The notes under the pieces are model-generated. The model was not told the origin of the DNA. It saw only the letters and a list, made by a program, of their open reading frames with translations, and searched no databases. Below, piece by piece: positions 1 to 8,091 of a DNA stretch of 64,000 bases (position 1 is the stretch's first letter; the number at the start of each line of letters is the position of its first letter). The stretch is taken from NCBI RefSeq assembly GCF_019645815.1, contig NZ_CP080997.1:3848880-3912879 (forward strand). The letters run 5' to 3'. The stretch comes from Mycolicibacter heraklionensis. GTDB lineage: Bacteria; Actinomycetota; Actinomycetes; Mycobacteriales; Mycobacteriaceae. Made by a program: the position numbers and the translations under genes.

Positions 1-641
1 CCCAGCGTCACCGGTGCAGCGGCCGTCGCCGGGGGTTTGGCGTCGGGGCGGCGAAGATACAGCGGCACCAGCGATTCCGGCGCTTCGTTCCAATCCCGCA
101 CCGCGGCGACCAGTCCCGCAGGAGTCGGGTGGGTGGCGTCGAGGACCGGCAGGTCGAACAGCCCGGCGTGTGCCGGCGAGCCGGCCACCGCGACGGCATC
201 GGCGGGATCGACACCGGCCGGGGCACACACCGCCGGGCCGGCTACCCGAGCGCCGTCGCGATAGCGCGCCCAGTAGACCTCCCGACGGCGCGCATCGGTG
301 ACCACCAGGACCGGCCCCGTGGTGCGCACCCCGATCGCATCCAGGCTGCACACCCCGTACACCGGTATGCCCAGGGCGTGGCCGTAGGCGGCGGCGCTGG
401 CCATCCCGACCCGCAGGCCGGTGAACGGTCCCGGGCCGCAACCCACTACGACCGCTGACAGGTCGGCCATGGTCAGGCCGGCGTCGGCCAGTGCGCCCAG
501 CACATTGGGGGTCAGCCGTTCGGCGTGCGCGCGAGCGTCGGGGGTGACCCGCTCGGCCAACACGGTGTGCCGATCGGCGGCCACCACGCCCGCGGTGACG
601 GCGGGGGTGGCGGTGTCGATCGTCAGAATCGCTCCGGTCAC
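1..641 (-). CDS. tsaB: tRNA threonylcarbamoyladenosine biosynthesis protein TsaB (3' end cut by window edge)
   Basis: TsaB is the non-catalytic partner of TsaD in t6A37 tRNA modification, with an ASKHA-type fold. The translation reads MTGAILTIDTATPAVTAG at the N-terminus and contains GCGPGPFTGLRVGMA near residue 70, the family's signature loop. About 213 codons are visible; the C-terminus runs off the left edge. The GTG start at 641 overlaps the tsaE stop as GTGA. An in-frame GTG 12 bases upstream is possible, but the 4-base overlap argues for 641. The order tsaB-tsaE-(hydrolase)-alr matches the M. tuberculosis Rv3421c-Rv3423c neighbourhood, and the genes are probably co-transcribed. Confidence 0.95.
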   Translation of the reverse strand, partial: MTGAILTIDTATPAVTAGVVAADRHTVLAERVTPDARAHAERLTPNVLGALADAGLTMADLSAVVVGCGPGPFTGLRVGMASAAAYGHALGIPVYGVCSLDAIGVRTTGPVLVVTDARRREVYWARYRDGARVAGPAVCAPAGVDPADAVAVAGSPAHAGLFDLPVLDATHPTPAGLVAAVRDWNEAPESLVPLYLRRPDAKPPATAAAPVTL

Positions 642-1099
642 GGCGTGTGCCACCGCCAGGTCGCGGTGCGCGTCTCGGAGTCCGCTGCGCGGTCCAGCCG
701 GATGTCCAAGTGCCGTTCGGAGAGCCGCTCGGCCAGTCCTTCACCCCACTCCACCACAACGACGGCGTCGTCGAGTTCGGTGTCGAGGTCGAGTGAGTCC
801 AGCTCGGCCGGCAGGTCCAGGCCCGTCTCGTCGAGCAGCCGGTAAAGGTCGACGTGAATCATCGCCGGGCTGTCCGGCCGGCGGGCCCGGTGCTCGCGGG
901 CCAGCACGAACGTTGGCGAGGTGACCGGGCCGTCGACATCGAGGGCGGCGGCGATCCCCTTGGCCAGCACGGTTTTTCCGGCACCCAGCGGGCCGGACAG
1001 CACCACCACGTCGCCGGCCCGCAGCTGCTCGCCCAGCCGAGTTCCCAGCGCGACAGTGTCCTCGGCGGTGGCCAGGGTCGCCTCCTGCGGATCAGCCAC
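638..1099 (-). CDS. tsaE: tRNA t6A biosynthesis ATPase TsaE
   Basis: This P-loop ATPase regulates the TsaB-TsaD complex that makes t6A37 on ANN-decoding tRNAs. The 153-residue protein has a Walker A motif, SGPLGAGKT, at residues 35-43, followed by the SPTFVL and HVDLYRL blocks typical of TsaE and a VVVEWGEGL Walker-B-like strand. Length is normal for the family. The start overlaps the end of the upstream hydrolase gene by 8 bases, and its stop overlaps the tsaB start, so translational coupling along the operon is likely. Confidence 0.95.
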   Translation of the reverse strand: MADPQEATLATAEDTVALGTRLGEQLRAGDVVVLSGPLGAGKTVLAKGIAAALDVDGPVTSPTFVLAREHRARRPDSPAMIHVDLYRLLDETGLDLPAELDSLDLDTELDDAVVVVEWGEGLAERLSERHLDIRLDRAADSETRTATWRWHTP

Positions 1100-2198
1100 T
1101 GCGCCCGGCCCTTCGGCGTAACCGGTGAGTCAGCATGGCACGGCGCGGCGCGGCACGCTCCACCAGTCGCACCAGTGCCTCGTCGATGACATCGGGTTCC
1201 TCCAGCTGCACCAGATGCCCGGCCCCGGGCACGATCACCAGCTCACAATCCCACAGCGTGGCCGCCATCGCCCGCGAGTACCCCGGCGGGGTGAGCAGGT
1301 CCTGGTCGCCGCAGGCGACCAGGGTCGGGATCTTGGCCAGCGTCGCCAGCGCGGCACTCTCGTCGTGCACCTCCAGGGCGTGCAGGAAGCCCACCATGGT
1401 CGCGACCGGGGTGGCGTGCATCATTTCCTCGGAGTACGCCACCACGCTCGGACTGATCTTGTCGGTGCCGTAGGAAGCGGCGCGCAGGATCGGTGCGATC
1501 ACCCCGCGGGCCGCCCCGCGGCCGCGGTGCACCAGTTTCGGTGCGTAGCGCACACTGAACTGCACGGCTTCCAGCGCCGGGTTACGCAGGATCTGGCCCA
1601 GCGGGGACCGGGAAACCCCTTTGGCGGCAGACGCTATCAACGCTGCGCCGACGATCCGGCTGCCGTAGCGCTGGGGAAACTGTCGCGCGTGTGCCAGCAC
1701 CGTCATGCCGCCCATCGAATGCCCGACCAGCACCACCGGGCCGCGCGGGACGGTGGCCCGCAGCACCGCCTCCAGATCCTGGCCGAGTCGCGGCACGGTG
1801 TAGGTGCCCGGTGGGGCGACACTGGAATCGCCGTGGCCGCGCTGGTCGTAGAAGACCATGCGGACCTGATCGCCCCACTCGGCTGCCAGCCGCGCCCGCT
1901 GAAAGTGGAAGGACCCCATCCGCAGACAGAATCCGTGCGCGAACACCACCGTCAACGGTGCGTTGCGCGGACCGGTGTCGCGCACCGCCAGTTCGACCCC
2001 GTCGTCGGTGACCACGACCGAGCTGTGGTCGTTTGCGAGGATCTCGAAATCCTCGTCGGCGTAAGCGTCTTCGGCGGTAGTGCGTCGTGTCACCGACCGG
2101 GCGATGGTGCTTCCGGCGATGGTGCCGACGGCGGCCAGACCGGCCATCCCCGCCAGCCAGCCGCCGGCCCGCCGGGACCCGCGCCGATTACCGGCCAT
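1092..2198 (-). CDS. Membrane-anchored alpha/beta hydrolase
   Basis: An alpha/beta-hydrolase-fold enzyme of about 368 residues. The N-terminus is basic (MAGNRRGSRRAGGW) and is followed by a hydrophobic stretch (residues about 15-35) that could be an uncleaved anchor. The core shows VFAHGF (oxyanion region), YDQRGHGDS, nucleophile elbow VGHSMGG, the acid in ACGDQDLLTP and the histidine in GAGHLVQ, so the Ser-Asp-His triad is complete. The ATG at 2198 was chosen because it overlaps the alr stop by 11 bases; a longer frame upstream would run deep into alr. The substrate is unknown; a lipid ester or lactone is an inference from family only. It lies in the tsaE-alr operon. Confidence 0.9.
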   Translation of the reverse strand: MAGNRRGSRRAGGWLAGMAGLAAVGTIAGSTIARSVTRRTTAEDAYADEDFEILANDHSSVVVTDDGVELAVRDTGPRNAPLTVVFAHGFCLRMGSFHFQRARLAAEWGDQVRMVFYDQRGHGDSSVAPPGTYTVPRLGQDLEAVLRATVPRGPVVLVGHSMGGMTVLAHARQFPQRYGSRIVGAALIASAAKGVSRSPLGQILRNPALEAVQFSVRYAPKLVHRGRGAARGVIAPILRAASYGTDKISPSVVAYSEEMMHATPVATMVGFLHALEVHDESAALATLAKIPTLVACGDQDLLTPPGYSRAMAATLWDCELVIVPGAGHLVQLEEPDVIDEALVRLVERAAPRRAMLTHRLRRRAGRSG

Positions 2199-3342
2199 CG
2201 GCGCCCCGATACGTCCTGGCGACCCGCCCGCGCGGGCTGTTGACCACCTCGTAGTGAATGGTCCCCAGCGCGTCGGCCCAGTCCTGGGCCAGCGGTTCGC
2301 CGTCTGCTCCGGACCCGAACAGGATGACCTCGTCACCCTCGGTGACGTCGACCGGGCCGGGTCCCAGGTCGACGACGAACTGGTCCATACACACCCGCCC
2401 GACGCTGGGCCGACGCCGCCCGTTGATCAACACCTCGAACCGTCCGCTCAGCGGTCGGAACACCCCGTCGGCGTAGCCCACCGGCACCAGCGCCACGGTG
2501 GTGTCGACCGGGGCGACCCAGGTGTGCCCGTAGGAGACCGCCTCCCCGGCTTTGATCGGACGAACCAGCACCACAAGCGATTTCAGCGTCATCGCCGGAA
2601 TCAGGCCCATATCGCCGCGCTCCGGGATGGGACTCAGGCCGTACATGGCTATTCCGGGCCGAACCATGTCGTAGGCCAGATCGGGGCGGGTCATCGCGGC
2701 AGCCGAGTTGGCCAGGTGGGCGACCGGGAACTCCAGGCCCTGCTCGCGGGCCACGCTCAGCAGTCCGGAAAAGCGTTGGGCCTGAATGTCGTTGACCGGG
2801 CTAGCAGTCTCATCGGCGCAAGCCAGATGCGACATCAGGCCGCGCACCCGGATCGCGTCGTCGGCGACGGCCCGCCGCAGCGCGGTCACCAGTGCCGGGA
2901 AGTCGGCGGCGCCCACCCCGTTGCGGTTCATACCGGTGTCGGCCTTGACCGTGACGGTGGCGGTCCGCCCGGTACGCGCCACCGCCTCGAGCAGCTCGCC
3001 CAGCTGCGGCACCGAGGAGACGGCGATCTGTACGTCGGCGGCCAGGGCCGGAGCGAAGTCGGTGTGCGGCCCGTGCAGCCACGCCAGCACCGGCGCGGTG
3101 ATGCCGGCCGCGCGCAACGTCAGCGCCTCGTCGACGGTGGCGACCCCGAGTTCGGCCGCGCCGGCGGCCAGCGCGGCGCGGGCCACCTGAACTGCGCCGT
3201 GGCCGTAGCCGTCGGCCTTGACCACAGCCATCACCCCGGCGGCGCCGGCGTGATCGGCCAGCACCCGCACGTTGTGGGCGATGGCGTCCAGGTCCACCAG
3301 CGCTTGCGCGAGCAGACCGGACGTTCGGGATACGGCAGTCAT
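2188..3342 (-). CDS. alr: Alanine racemase
   Basis: Alr interconverts L- and D-alanine for peptidoglycan using PLP and is the target of D-cycloserine. The 384-residue protein shows the PLP-lysine motif VVKADGYGHG (Lys42), the MYGLSP segment and the RVCMDQFVVDLG block carrying substrate-pocket residues. The ATG at 3342 begins MTAVSRTSGL, in line with the usual fold start. A longer open frame to 3495 would cross the palindrome at 3391-3450 and has no support. The gene is probably first in the alr-hydrolase-tsaE-tsaB operon. Confidence 0.96.
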   Translation of the reverse strand: MTAVSRTSGLLAQALVDLDAIAHNVRVLADHAGAAGVMAVVKADGYGHGAVQVARAALAAGAAELGVATVDEALTLRAAGITAPVLAWLHGPHTDFAPALAADVQIAVSSVPQLGELLEAVARTGRTATVTVKADTGMNRNGVGAADFPALVTALRRAVADDAIRVRGLMSHLACADETASPVNDIQAQRFSGLLSVAREQGLEFPVAHLANSAAAMTRPDLAYDMVRPGIAMYGLSPIPERGDMGLIPAMTLKSLVVLVRPIKAGEAVSYGHTWVAPVDTTVALVPVGYADGVFRPLSGRFEVLINGRRRPSVGRVCMDQFVVDLGPGPVDVTEGDEVILFGSGADGEPLAQDWADALGTIHYEVVNSPRGRVARTYRGADGR

Positions 3343-3390
3343 GTCAGCCTCGATTGTCCCAGAACCCTCCAAACCGGCCCGCCGGAGCGC

Positions 3391-3450
3391 CGAGTGTGCG
3401 GTCTGATCGGCCGTAACGCCCGCCGTTTTGCCGACCAAAACGCACACTCG
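3391..3450. repeat. Imperfect palindrome, copy A, upstream of the DUF559 gene
   Basis: The left arm starts CGAGTGTGCG (3391-3400) and the right arm ends CGCACACTCG (3441-3450). The two 21-base arms pair with about three mismatches around a GC-rich loop. It lies between alr and the DUF559 gene, ending 52 bases before that gene's start. The right half is almost identical to that of copy B at 4388-4443, and both copies lie in the same orientation (…CCGAGTG to CACTCGACGG). A terminator role for alr is excluded because alr is read leftwards from 3342, so the element lies upstream of both genes. Confidence 0.85.
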
Positions 3451-3502
3451 ACGGCCTGTGGATTGACGTCGACACCGGCGCGCCCCTGGATGCAACCCTG
3501 CG

Positions 3503-4378
3503 GTGGTGCAAGTCCCACGATGGCCGTTTCGGGCGACAGAAGCCTTGAACGCTCACCTCGTGACCCCTGACCTGCTGCGTCGCGACTATGTCGCCATCTA
3601 TCCCGGTGTCTGGGTGCCACGCGAGGCGGACCTGACTCCCGTCCACCGGGCCCACGCCGCCTGGCTGTGGTCACGCCGCCACGGGGTGCTCGCCGGCCTG
3701 TCCGCGTCGGCGGTGCTCGGCGCGAAGTGGATCGACGCGGACACGCCCGCCGAGCTCATCCACGCCAACCGGCGGGCGCCACCGCTGCTCACCGTGCACA
3801 GCGACGCTCTGCTGCCCGGCGAGACTCGGAAGGTACGCGGGCTGCCGACGACGACGGCTGCGCGCACGGCGTTCGACCTGGGTAGACACCTCGGTCTCTC
3901 CGAAGGGGTGCAGCGCATCGACGCCTTGATGAATGCCACCGATCTCAAGGCGGTGGAGGTCATGGCGGTGGCTGACGCCCACCGGGGCGCCCGCGGCCTG
4001 CGACAGCTCGACCAGACGTTGCAGCTCGTCGATGGCGGAGCCGACTCCCCATACGAATCGCTCACCCGACTACTCCTCGTGCACGCCGGCTTCCCGCGAC
4101 CGCAGACCCAGATCCCGGTGTACGGGGACTACGGGCAACTCGTCGCCGTGATCGACCTGGGGTGGAAAGAGCACCTGGTCGGCGTCGACTTCGAAGGCGC
4201 GCACCATTGGACCGATCCCAAGCAGCGAGAACGTGACGCCGAGCGTTACAACGCCCTCCTCGAGCTGGGCTGGATCGACATCAAGCTGACCAGTCGCACG
4301 CTGCACGTGGCTCCGGACCGGTTCCTAGACCGAGTCGGGGCGGCCCTGATCGGCCGTGGCTGCCAGAAAACCTGGTGA
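3503..4378 (+). CDS. AbiEi-like / DUF559 (Vsr-type endonuclease fold) domain protein
   Basis: A 291-residue protein of a family that is highly multiplied in mycobacteria. Residues about 5-60 resemble an AbiEi-type winged helix (WPFRATEAL… YVAIYPGVWVPR). The middle (about 60-165) matches the associated AbiEi C-terminal region (GLSASAVLGAKWID, GLPTTTAARTAFDLGR). The C-terminal 110 residues look like DUF559, a PD-(D/E)XK endonuclease relative: Glu185 in SPYESLTR, Asp218 in AVIDLGW, Asp229 in VGVDFEGAHHW, then WIDIKLTSR. Catalytic-type acids are therefore present. No ATG is in frame near the start; GTG at 3503 (or the adjacent GTG at 3506) is used. Palindromes lie 52 bases upstream and 10 bases downstream. 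Whether it acts as a toxin-antitoxin part, a nuclease or a mobile-element protein is not known. Confidence 0.88.
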   Translation: MVQVPRWPFRATEALNAHLVTPDLLRRDYVAIYPGVWVPREADLTPVHRAHAAWLWSRRHGVLAGLSASAVLGAKWIDADTPAELIHANRRAPPLLTVHSDALLPGETRKVRGLPTTTAARTAFDLGRHLGLSEGVQRIDALMNATDLKAVEVMAVADAHRGARGLRQLDQTLQLVDGGADSPYESLTRLLLVHAGFPRPQTQIPVYGDYGQLVAVIDLGWKEHLVGVDFEGAHHWTDPKQRERDAERYNALLELGWIDIKLTSRTLHVAPDRFLDRVGAALIGRGCQKTW

Positions 4379-4387
4379 CGGGCTCAC

Positions 4388-4443
4388 CGAGTGTGCGTTT
4401 TGGTCGGCCGACGACCCGTTTTGCCGACCGAAACGCACACTCG
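4388..4443. repeat. Palindrome, copy B, downstream of the DUF559 gene
   Basis: The arms are CGAGTGTGCGTTTTGGTCGG (from 4388) and the complementary run ending CGCACACTCG at 4443; the 21-base arms pair with one mismatch. The loop, including CCCGTTTTGCC, is a shortened version of that in copy A. It begins 10 bases after the DUF559 stop codon and lies between two convergent genes (DUF559 + and gadB -). It could double as a bidirectional terminator, but its near-identity to copy A upstream of the same gene argues for a repeat element. Confidence 0.88.
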
Positions 4444-4479
4444 ACGGAAAAGGGCAGACGACGCGGGTCAGGACGCGGG

Positions 4480-5868
4480 TCAGTGGGAAAAGTGCTGCTG
4501 GTCGTCGTACTGGCCCGCCGGCTTGAGCCGGTCCAGGGCGGTCAGCGATTTCATGATGTCGTCGAACAGCGCCCGGGCAAGATCCGCCGAGAGCCCCTCA
4601 CGGACCACGACGCGCAGCACCGCGACGTCCTCGGCGCCCTCGGGCATGGTGTAGGCCGGGACCTGCCAGCCGAAGGTGCGCAACTCGTGGGAGACGTCGA
4701 ACTCGGTGTAGCCGCGCTCGCCGGCCAGCCGGACGCTCACCACCGGGATCGCCGAACCGTCGCTGATCACCTCGAAATGTTCGCTGGCGGCCAGCCGATC
4801 CGACAGCCAGCGGGCGGTGTCGGACAGGGTCCGCATCACCTCGGTGTAGCCGGCGCGACCGAGCCGCAAAAAGTTGTAGTACTGGCCGACGACCTGGTTG
4901 CCCGGCCGGGAGAAGTTCAGCGTGAACGTCGGCATGTCCCCGCCCAGGTAGTTGACCCGGAACACCAACTCCTCGGGCAGATAGTCGGCGCCCCGCCACA
5001 CCACGAAGCCGATGCCCGGATAGGTCAGGCCGTACTTGTGGCCGCTGACGTTGATCGAGACCACCCGCGGCAGCCGGAAATCCCACTTGAGACCCGGATG
5101 CAGGAAGGGCACCACGAAGCCGCCGCTGGCCGCGTCCACGTGCACCGGCACGTCCGGCCCGCCGCCGGCGGCGAGGGTGTCCAGCGCCGCGCAGATCTGC
5201 TCGACGGGTTCGAGCTCCCCGGTGTAGGTGGTGCCGAGGATGGCCACCACGCCGATGGTGTTCTCGTCGACGGCGTCCAGGACCTGCTCGGGGGTGATCA
5301 CGTAGCGGTCTTTGGCCATCGGCAGGTAGCGGGGTTCAACGTCGAAGTAGCGGCAGAACTTCTCCCACACCACCTGCACGTTGGAGCCCATCACCAGGTT
5401 CGGGGTACGCCCCTTCCAAGCGTCACCGACCTTCTGCCGCCAGCGCCACTTCATCGCCAGCCCGCCCAGCATCACCGCCTCGCTGGACCCGACGGTGGAC
5501 ACCCCGATCGCACTGGCGGGGTCGTCGTCGCGCAGGTTCTCAGCGTGGAACAGGTCGGCGACCATGGACACGCAGCGCTGCTCAATGGCAGCGGTGGCCG
5601 GGTATTCGTCCTTGTCGATCATGTTCTTGTCGAACGACTCCGCCATCAGCGCCGCCGCTTCGGGGTCCATCCAGGTGGTGACGAAGGTGGCCAGATTCAG
5701 CCGGGAACTGCCGTCGAGCATCAGCTCGTCGTGGATGAAGCGGTAGGCGGTCTGCGGGTCCATCGGGTCGTCGGGCAACCGCAGCGCCGGGACCGGCGAG
5801 GTGAACATCCGGCCGGTGTAGGCCGGAGCGATGGTGTGCGCCGGCACGGACGGGTGGGAATGGGTCAC
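4480..5868 (-). CDS. gadB: Glutamate decarboxylase
   Basis: A PLP-dependent group II decarboxylase converting glutamate to GABA and CO2, consuming a proton in the cytoplasm (acid resistance, GABA shunt). At 462 residues it has the usual length. Visible motifs include STVGSSEAVMLGG, HVDAASGGFV and the PLP lysine in SGHKYG (about residue 276). The C-terminal tail ends QQHFSH; the penultimate histidine is a feature linked to pH gating in E. coli GadB. GTG at 5868 is preceded by GAGGAG. The gap to the upstream nnr gene is only 12 bases, so they are likely co-transcribed. It corresponds to Rv3432c by order. Confidence 0.95.
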   Translation of the reverse strand: MTHSHPSVPAHTIAPAYTGRMFTSPVPALRLPDDPMDPQTAYRFIHDELMLDGSSRLNLATFVTTWMDPEAAALMAESFDKNMIDKDEYPATAAIEQRCVSMVADLFHAENLRDDDPASAIGVSTVGSSEAVMLGGLAMKWRWRQKVGDAWKGRTPNLVMGSNVQVVWEKFCRYFDVEPRYLPMAKDRYVITPEQVLDAVDENTIGVVAILGTTYTGELEPVEQICAALDTLAAGGGPDVPVHVDAASGGFVVPFLHPGLKWDFRLPRVVSINVSGHKYGLTYPGIGFVVWRGADYLPEELVFRVNYLGGDMPTFTLNFSRPGNQVVGQYYNFLRLGRAGYTEVMRTLSDTARWLSDRLAASEHFEVISDGSAIPVVSVRLAGERGYTEFDVSHELRTFGWQVPAYTMPEGAEDVAVLRVVVREGLSADLARALFDDIMKSLTALDRLKPAGQYDDQQHFSH

Positions 5869-5880
5869 TGCGACTCTCCT

Positions 5881-7302
5881 CTATAGCTGGGCCAGGGCGG
5901 TGCGGATGTGTGCCAGGATGCGCGAGGCCGACGTCGGAGTATCGCCGGGTCCGGGGTCAGCGGCCGAGGCTGCGGCGGCGCGGGTGTGCACGAACGCGGC
6001 GGCGGCAGCGGCCTGGGCGGTGGGCAGGCCGGACGCCAGCAGCGCGCCAATCATTCCGGACAGCACGTCTCCGGAGCCCGCGGTGGCCGCCCACGACCCG
6101 CCGGCTTCGTTGAGGTAGACCGGGCCGGATGGGTCGGCGATGACGGTGACGTTGCCCTTGAGCAGCACCGTCGCCCCGAATCGATCGGCCAGCTCGCGGG
6201 CCGCGCCCACCCGGTCGGCTCCGGGCGGGTGCCCGGCCAACCGGGCGTACTCGCCGGCATGCGGGGTCAGCACCGTCGGGGCTTTGCGGTCGGCCACCAG
6301 GGCTGGGTGGGCGGACAGGATGGTCAGCGCGTCGGCGTCGACGATCACCGGCAGATCCGTGCTCAGCGCGAACCACAGTGCGGCGGCAGCCTGTTCGCCG
6401 GTGCCCAGACCGGGACCGACTGCCCAGGCCTGCACCTTCCCGGCGGCCGCGGGACTGGGCGCCGCCACCACCTCCGGCCAGTGCGAAACCACTTGGGCGT
6501 CAGCACTTCCGGCGTAGCGGACCATACCGGAAGTGGCCGCCACCGCCGCCCCGGCGCACAGGATCGCCGCGCCGGGGTAGGTCGCCGAGCCGGCCAGGAT
6601 TCCGGTGACGCCCTGGGTGTACTTGTCGTCACGCGGGCCCGGCGCCGGCCAGCACGCCTCGACGTCGGCTGCGGTCAACGAGTGCATGTCGGTGGCCGGC
6701 AGGTCCAGGCCGATGTCGACGAGTTCGACTCGCCCGCACTGACCCAGTGCGTGCACCGGTTTGAGGCCGCCGAAGGTGACCGTGAGTGCTGCGTGCACCG
6801 CGGGACCGTCCGCCGCGCCGGTGTGCGGATCCAGACCGCTGGGGATGTCGACGGCCACCACCGGGATGCTTCGCGCGTCGACGTCCGCGAAGATCTCGGC
6901 GGCGTGCGGTCGCAGCGGACCCTGCCCGGAGATGCCGACCACGCCGTCGATCACCAGATCCGTTGCGGGCGGCACGGTGTCCACGATCCGGCCGCCGGCA
7001 CGTTTGAATGCGGCGAGCCCTTTGGCGTGGGCGCGCTCCGGGTCCAGCAGGATGGCGCTGGCCGCCGCACCGCGTCGGCGCAGCAGGGTGGCCGCCCACA
7101 GCGCGTCGCCGCCGTTGTCACCGGAGCCCACCACCGCGCACACGTCGCGCCCGGCGACTCCGCCGGTACGCGCGGCCAGCTCCCGACCGATCGCGGTCGC
7201 CAGGCCGAACGCGGCCCGGCGCATCAGCACCCCGTCGGGCAGGCTCGCCAACAGCGGTGCCTCGGCGGCGCGAATGACTTCGACGCTGTAGTAATGCCGC
7301 AC
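5881..7302 (-). CDS. nnr: Bifunctional NAD(P)H-hydrate epimerase / ADP-dependent (S)-NAD(P)H-hydrate dehydratase
   Basis: This enzyme repairs hydrated NADH/NADPH. Residues 1 to about 210 form the YjeF_N epimerase (Rossmann-like, GSGDNGGDALW, VVAVDIPSGLDPHTG). Residues about 225-473 form the ribokinase-fold dehydratase (LTPHAGEYARL, LLKGNVTVIADP, AGSGDVLSGMIG with the catalytic aspartate). Length 473 matches Rv3433c. The GTG start at 7302 (MRHYYSVEVIRAAE) has GAGGAGG just upstream. It is followed by gadB in the same direction after 12 bases. Confidence 0.95.
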   Translation of the reverse strand: MRHYYSVEVIRAAEAPLLASLPDGVLMRRAAFGLATAIGRELAARTGGVAGRDVCAVVGSGDNGGDALWAATLLRRRGAAASAILLDPERAHAKGLAAFKRAGGRIVDTVPPATDLVIDGVVGISGQGPLRPHAAEIFADVDARSIPVVAVDIPSGLDPHTGAADGPAVHAALTVTFGGLKPVHALGQCGRVELVDIGLDLPATDMHSLTAADVEACWPAPGPRDDKYTQGVTGILAGSATYPGAAILCAGAAVAATSGMVRYAGSADAQVVSHWPEVVAAPSPAAAGKVQAWAVGPGLGTGEQAAAALWFALSTDLPVIVDADALTILSAHPALVADRKAPTVLTPHAGEYARLAGHPPGADRVGAARELADRFGATVLLKGNVTVIADPSGPVYLNEAGGSWAATAGSGDVLSGMIGALLASGLPTAQAAAAAAFVHTRAAAASAADPGPGDTPTSASRILAHIRTALAQL

Positions 7303-7334
7303 TTGCCCTCCTCGCCCTGCTCGCGATTGTCAGG

Positions 7335-8054
7335 CTAGTGGCCGCCGACGGCGCTCGGGTGATGTCGCAGCGGATGGTGGACGGTCAGCGGGTAACAGCA
7401 CAACCCGATGATCAGTGCGGCGGCGTGGCCGATCGCGGTGAAGTCCGGATTGATGACCAGGGGCACGGTGAAGATGAGGAACAGGCCGGCCAGGTAGGCC
7501 CAGCGCCACGGCCGAGGGATGCGGTAGGTGAGCACCGCCATCACCCCGACCAGGAAATAGCTGACGCCGATGTCACGGGCGTAGGTGAGCCGCTCCGATT
7601 CCCGGTGCAGGTGGATCAGCACGTACAGCGCGCCCTCGCTGACATAGGTGGCGCCGACGTGGGAGATCAATCCAACCATCAGCCACCGAAGGTGCCCCAG
7701 CCAGTGTTCGGCCGGCGCCAGGAACAGGGTGAACAGCACCAGGTACGGCGACCAGTCCTTGCCGTCGATCCACAGCAGACTGGAGACCAACACCTCCAGC
7801 GGGTCGGTGGCCAGGTGATGCAGGTTGGTGGATTGCTCGACGAGCATGGTGTGCAGGCGCCGGCCGACCAGATGCTGGATGACGGTGGTGACCCCCAGCG
7901 CCGCCAGCCACAGGTAGGTCAGCGGCGCGGTATGCACGAAGTGCCACGCCGCGGCCAGGCGCGTTCTGACGTCCGCCACGGCGTACAGCGTCGCATGGTC
8001 GGTGCGGACACGGACAGACCGACCGCTGATAACCTCTGGGAAAAATCGGGCCAT
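7335..8054 (-). CDS. Rhomboid-like integral membrane protein
   Basis: A 239-residue polytopic membrane protein whose arrangement recalls rhomboid-like proteins, close in length to M. tuberculosis Rv3434c as remembered. Helices can be seen at TAPLTYLWLAALGVTTVIQ, WSPYLVLFTLFLAPAEHWLG, WLMVGLISHVGATYVSEG, VSYFLVGVMAVLTY, WAYLAGLFLIFTVPLV and FTAIGHAAALIIGLCCY. The last helix has GHAAALIIG, where rhomboids place the catalytic His, but no clear GxSx serine motif is seen, so proteolytic activity is doubtful. The ATG at 8054 (MARFFPEV) was chosen; later GTG starts would also leave the helices intact. Divergent from the sensor-domain gene. Confidence 0.8.
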   Translation of the reverse strand: MARFFPEVISGRSVRVRTDHATLYAVADVRTRLAAAWHFVHTAPLTYLWLAALGVTTVIQHLVGRRLHTMLVEQSTNLHHLATDPLEVLVSSLLWIDGKDWSPYLVLFTLFLAPAEHWLGHLRWLMVGLISHVGATYVSEGALYVLIHLHRESERLTYARDIGVSYFLVGVMAVLTYRIPRPWRWAYLAGLFLIFTVPLVINPDFTAIGHAAALIIGLCCYPLTVHHPLRHHPSAVGGH

Positions 8055-8091
8055 CCGCCTGCGATCGGCCCCGAGGGGATGTGGGGCACCT

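Noticed and set aside
2080..3570. Plus-strand frame across alr
   Set aside because: Shadow of alr, whose PLP motif and length fit exactly.
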